A DNA stretch of 8,886 nucleotides from Kordiimonadaceae bacterium (GTDB lineage: Bacteria > Pseudomonadota > Alphaproteobacteria > Sphingomonadales > Kordiimonadaceae), in assembly GCA_016763495.1 (NCBI GenBank), contig JAESTR010000106.1, forward strand, positions 1 to 8,886, given 5' to 3'. Both the position numbers and the translations under genes were made by a program. The notes under the pieces were generated by a model, which searched no databases, was not told the DNA's origin, and saw only the letters and a program-made list of their open reading frames with translations. Numbering within the stretch: position 1 is the first letter of the stretch; every line of letters starts with the position of its first letter. Of the stretch, positions 6,167 through 8,886 are shown piece by piece.

Positions 6167-7192
6167 TTATTCTCCTGCGCGCTGCGCTTTAAGGTCTAGC
6201 GCTACGTCTACGATCATGTCTTCTTGGCCACCCACCATGCGGCGGTTGCCAAGCTCAATAAGGATTTCCCTGGCATCTAAGCCGTATGTTTCTGCAGCTG
6301 TTTCTGCGTGGCGCAGGAAGCTGGAATAAACACCTGCATACCCAAGCGACAGGCTTTCGCGGTCAACACGCACAGGGCGGTCTTGCAGGGGACGCACCAG
6401 ATCATCAGCTGCATCCATCAGCGGGAACAAGTCACAGCCATGGTTGAAGCCAAGGTTATCGGCGGCTGCGATGAAAACCTCAAGCGGGGCATTGCCTGCG
6501 CCCGCTCCCATACCGGTAAGGGAGGCATCAACGCGTGTTGCCCCGTTTTCAACAGCAACAATAGAATTTGCCACCCCGAGTGAGAAATTATGGTGGGCGT
6601 GGATGCCTGTTTGTGTGGCTGGATCGAGCACATCAGAGAAGGCCTTAAACCTGTCAGCCACTTCATTCATTTGCAACGCGCCAGCGGAATCTGTCACATA
6701 CACACATTTTGCGCCGTAGCTTTCCATCAGTTTGGCTTGTTCAGCCAGTTTTGTTGGCTCCAGCATATGAGACATCATCAAGAAACCAGCGACATCCATA
6801 CCGAGGCCAAGTGCTACCTCAATATGCTGTTTGGCAATGTCAGCTTCTGAACAATGGGTTGCTACGCGAACAGACCGTGCGCCAGCCTGATACGCCTCTT
6901 TCAAATCTTCAACCGTGCCAATGCCGGGCAGCAGCAAAGTCGCAACATTGGCATGCTCCAAAACCTCGGCTACCGCGGATATCCACTCAAGGTCGGTGTG
7001 GGCACCAAAACCATAGTTGAAGCTGCTGCCAGATAAGCCGTCGCCGTGGGCAACTTCGATGCTATCTACTTTGGCTTTATCCAGCGCTTTGGCAATCTCT
7101 ACAACTTGCTCTACCGTATACTGGTGGCGTATTGCATGCATGCCGTCACGCAGGGTAACATCTTGAATATATAGTCTTTGTGAGGCGGTCAT
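6167..7192 (-). CDS. dmpG: 4-Hydroxy-2-oxovalerate aldolase
   Basis: A 341-residue HMGL-like TIM-barrel aldolase of the DmpG/BphI/MhpE type, splitting 4-hydroxy-2-oxovalerate into pyruvate and acetaldehyde. The length is normal. Metal-site residues are visible: Asp16 in the TLRDGMH motif, and His198 and His200 in [11 protein letters not shown]. His19 (TLRDGMH) and Tyr289 ([10 protein letters not shown]) correspond to the catalytic base and proton-relay positions of the family. The C-terminal part carries the [14 protein letters not shown] element that packs against the partner dehydrogenase. Its start overlaps the end of the dehydrogenase gene by 4 nt (ATGA, 7189-7192). This is the usual coupling for a pair that forms one channelling complex and passes acetaldehyde without release. 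All key residues are present, so it should be active. Confidence 0.95.
   Translation of the reverse strand: MTASQRLYIQDVTLRDGMHAIRHQYTVEQVVEIAKALDKAKVDSIEVAHGDGLSGSSFNYGFGAHTDLEWISAVAEVLEHANVATLLLPGIGTVEDLKEAYQAGARSVRVATHCSEADIAKQHIEVALGLGMDVAGFLMMSHMLEPTKLAEQAKLMESYGAKCVYVTDSAGALQMNEVADRFKAFSDVLDPATQTGIHAHHNFSLGVANSIVAVENGATRVDASLTGMGAGAGNAPLEVFIAAADNLGFNHGCDLFPLMDAADDLVRPLQDRPVRVDRESLSLGYAGVYSSFLRHAETAAETYGLDAREILIELGNRRMVGGQEDMIVDVALDLKAQRAGE
7189..7192 (-). other. ATGA start/stop overlap coupling dmpF and dmpG
   Basis: The TGA stop of the dehydrogenase (7191-7189) is nested in the ATG start of the aldolase (7192-7190), read leftward. Such an overlap favours re-initiation and equal production of the two subunits, which in this family form a stable complex. 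Confidence 0.85.
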
Positions 7193-8124
7193 ACTGCTGC
7201 TCCCTCGTGGCGTTTTTTCACAAGTTCATCGGCAGTGGCTGCGGCGGCTGATGTCATAATATCTAAGTTGCCCGCATAAGACGGTAGATAGTGCGCTTCG
7301 CCTTCAACTTCTAAAAGGACGGTGGTTTTAATGCCAGTAAATGTGCCGTGGCCGGGAATTGTAAGCGGGTTATTGTCGCCAAAACGTTCGAATTGTACTT
7401 CTTGCTTCAACCGGTACCCTGGCACATAGCTTTGTACTTTTTCAACCATGGCTTCGACGGATTTTCTAATCTCTTCTGTGTCAGCTTGGGCGCTAAGGCA
7501 CAAAACTGTGTCCCGCATAATCATTGGTGGTTCAGCTGGGTTTAATACGATGATCGCTTTACCGCGTTTAGCACCGCCGACAGTTTCAATCGCTTTTGAC
7601 GTGGTCTCGGTGAATTCGTCGATATTGGCGCGTGTACCGGGGCCCGCTGATTTGGACGAGATCGACGCTATGATTTCAGCATAATGCACTTCGGACACTT
7701 GCGAGATAGCTGCCACAATCGGGATAGTCGCTTGCCCGCCGCATGTGACCATATTAATGTTGGTTTTGTCTAAATGCTGAGCAGCATTCACGACAGGGAT
7801 AACAAAAGGCCCGATGGCAGCTGGGGTTAAATCAATCATTGTGCGGCCAAGAGCCCGCAGGACTTTGTCGTTATATTTGTGGGCACCCGCCGATGTGGCG
7901 TCAAAGACGATTTCAATATCTTTGAACTCTGGCATTTTAACTAGGCCGTCAACGCCTTCTGCCGTGGTGGCTACGCCCAACCGTGCGGCACGCGCAAGCC
8001 CGTCAGAGCTTGGGTCGATGCCAACCATAACGCCCATTTCCAAATACTGGGACTTACGCATGATTTTAATCATTAAATCAGTGCCGATATTGCCGGGGCC
8101 AATGATTGCTACTTTGGTCTTCAT
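7189..8124 (-). CDS. dmpF: Acetaldehyde dehydrogenase (acylating)
   Basis: A 311-residue enzyme of the DmpF/BphJ/MhpF type, turning acetaldehyde, NAD+ and CoA into acetyl-CoA. It begins [16 protein letters not shown] with the NAD-binding Rossmann glycines at 9-14. The catalytic cysteine is Cys128 in [33 protein letters not shown] (156-176) and [13 protein letters not shown] (282-294, with Asn286) are conserved family blocks. The longer frame starting at 8184 would add 20 residues inside the hydratase gene and is not believed. The ATG at 8124 lies 2 nt after the hydratase stop with GGGGAA just upstream. The 4-nt overlap with the aldolase gene fits the known aldolase-dehydrogenase complex. Confidence 0.95.
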   Translation of the reverse strand: MKTKVAIIGPGNIGTDLMIKIMRKSQYLEMGVMVGIDPSSDGLARAARLGVATTAEGVDGLVKMPEFKDIEIVFDATSAGAHKYNDKVLRALGRTMIDLTPAAIGPFVIPVVNAAQHLDKTNINMVTCGGQATIPIVAAISQVSEVHYAEIIASISSKSAGPGTRANIDEFTETTSKAIETVGGAKRGKAIIVLNPAEPPMIMRDTVLCLSAQADTEEIRKSVEAMVEKVQSYVPGYRLKQEVQFERFGDNNPLTIPGHGTFTGIKTTVLLEVEGEAHYLPSYAGNLDIMTSAAAATADELVKKRHEGAAV

Positions 8125-8126
8125 GG

Positions 8127-8886
8127 CTATTCCCCAAATACTGCGCGCACGGAACCAAGGCCGGAAATACGCACATCGTAGCACGCACCCGGCTTCACAT
8201 TGACCATCGGGCCTAAGGCGCCTGTCATGACAATATCACCAGCTTTCAGGGGCTGGCCAAGGTTAACCATTGTATTTGCCAGCCAGCGTGCTGCATTGAG
8301 CGGCGAACCGAGGCACGCGACACCAGCGCCAACAGAAACGATGTCTCCGCCTTCTTCCATTGCCATGCCGCAAAGCCTTAGGTTGAGATCTTCTAGTTTT
8401 GTCGGACTGTCACCGAGGACGATCATGCCACTGGAGGCGTTATCGGCGATGGTATCCAGAATTGAAATATCCCAATTTTTAACACGACTGCCTACCACTT
8501 CAATGGCGGGCAGCGCATAAGCTGTGGCATTGATGATATCTGCGACTGTGGGGTTCTCAATTGTTAAGTCATGCTCAAGCATTAACGCAATTTCAGCTTC
8601 GACTTTTGGCTGTAAGACGTGGCTGAAGGCGATTTCTTCACTGTCACCAACAACCATGTCCGCAAAAACATAGCCAAAATCTGGTTGGTCTACACCAAGC
8701 TGGGTCTGCACGACTTTGGATGTTAGGCCGATTTTTCGGCCTACAGGGCGACGGCCAGCTTTGATAGCGCGGTCAACATTAATACGCTGGACGGCGTATG
8801 CAGACGCTAAGTCGCCGGCTGGAATTTCTGTGCGAACAGGCGCGCAAGGGCTGCCTACTTTCTCAGCTTGATAAAGGCGTTCAGCT
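8127..8886 (-). CDS. mhpD: 2-Hydroxypenta-2,4-dienoate hydratase (5' end beyond the window)
   Basis: The reading frame is open from the right edge to the TAG stop at 8127-8129 and gives 252 residues. Comparison with about 260-270 residues for MhpD/DmpE suggests that only about 10-15 N-terminal residues are missing. It starts inside [20 protein letters not shown]. The blocks [88 protein letters not shown] and [12 protein letters not shown] are those of the vinylpyruvate hydratases, which add water to 2-hydroxypenta-2,4-dienoate to give 4-hydroxy-2-oxovalerate. VGSR and TGALGPM separate it from the related decarboxylase at 5394-6164. A GTG at 8711 is inside the protein and is not the start. It is the first visible gene of the leftward operon; the promoter lies outside. 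Confidence 0.93.
   Translation of the reverse strand, partial: AERLYQAEKVGSPCAPVRTEIPAGDLASAYAVQRINVDRAIKAGRRPVGRKIGLTSKVVQTQLGVDQPDFGYVFADMVVGDSEEIAFSHVLQPKVEAEIALMLEHDLTIENPTVADIINATAYALPAIEVVGSRVKNWDISILDTIADNASSGMIVLGDSPTKLEDLNLRLCGMAMEEGGDIVSVGAGVACLGSPLNAARWLANTMVNLGQPLKAGDIVMTGALGPMVNVKPGACYDVRISGLGSVRAVFGE

Noticed and set aside
8125..8184. Longer start for acetaldehyde dehydrogenase at 8184
   Set aside because: The extra 20 residues have no family match and sit inside the hydratase coding region. The Rossmann motif begins right after the ATG at 8124.
8709..8711. GTG at 8711 as start of the hydratase
   Set aside because: Conserved family sequence continues upstream in frame to the window edge, including the GRKIGLTSK motif.

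Overview
The window looks like chromosomal DNA from a Gram-negative proteobacterium. The GC content is moderate, the upstream proteins carry Sec-type signal peptides, and Shine-Dalgarno sites are mostly clear. The catabolic genes are of the types found in Pseudomonas, Burkholderia and sphingomonad aromatic degraders. I cannot decide between alpha- and gammaproteobacteria. No rRNA, tRNA, CRISPR array or insertion sequence was seen.

Left part (1-2829). The first 81 bases hold the start of a leftward gene for an exported protein. A divergent, AT-rich intergenic region of about 330 bases follows. It contains two copies of the palindrome ATTTCGAAAT, one of them extended to 18 bp, with centres 62 bp apart; these are candidate operators. 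Two rightward genes for exported proteins come next: a small protein with a C-terminal half like the heme carriers ChuX/HutX, and a tannase/feruloyl-esterase family hydrolase. A strong hairpin terminator closes this pair.

Middle (2830-3798). A leader of about 200 bases with small inverted repeats precedes a rightward gene for a stand-alone periplasmic solute-binding protein (type 2 fold). No permease genes are near it.

Right part (3806-8886). Six closely packed leftward genes form a meta-cleavage operon for aromatic rings. In transcription order they are: 2-hydroxypenta-2,4-dienoate hydratase (5' end outside the window), acylating acetaldehyde dehydrogenase, 4-hydroxy-2-oxovalerate aldolase, 4-oxalocrotonate decarboxylase, type I extradiol dioxygenase (VOC superfamily), and a class II aldolase/adducin-family protein. 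Spacings are 2, -4, 2, 58 and 12 nt. Together they would open a catechol-like ring, decarboxylate and hydrate the product, split it to pyruvate and acetaldehyde, and convert acetaldehyde to acetyl-CoA. The ring-activating enzymes, the semialdehyde dehydrogenase or hydrolase, and the tautomerase are not in the window.

The most notable points are two enzymes with coordinated loss of family-defining residues. The tannase-like protein keeps Ser, Asp and His but lacks both cysteines of the CS-D-HC disulfide. The class II aldolase-like protein lacks all three metal-binding histidines.
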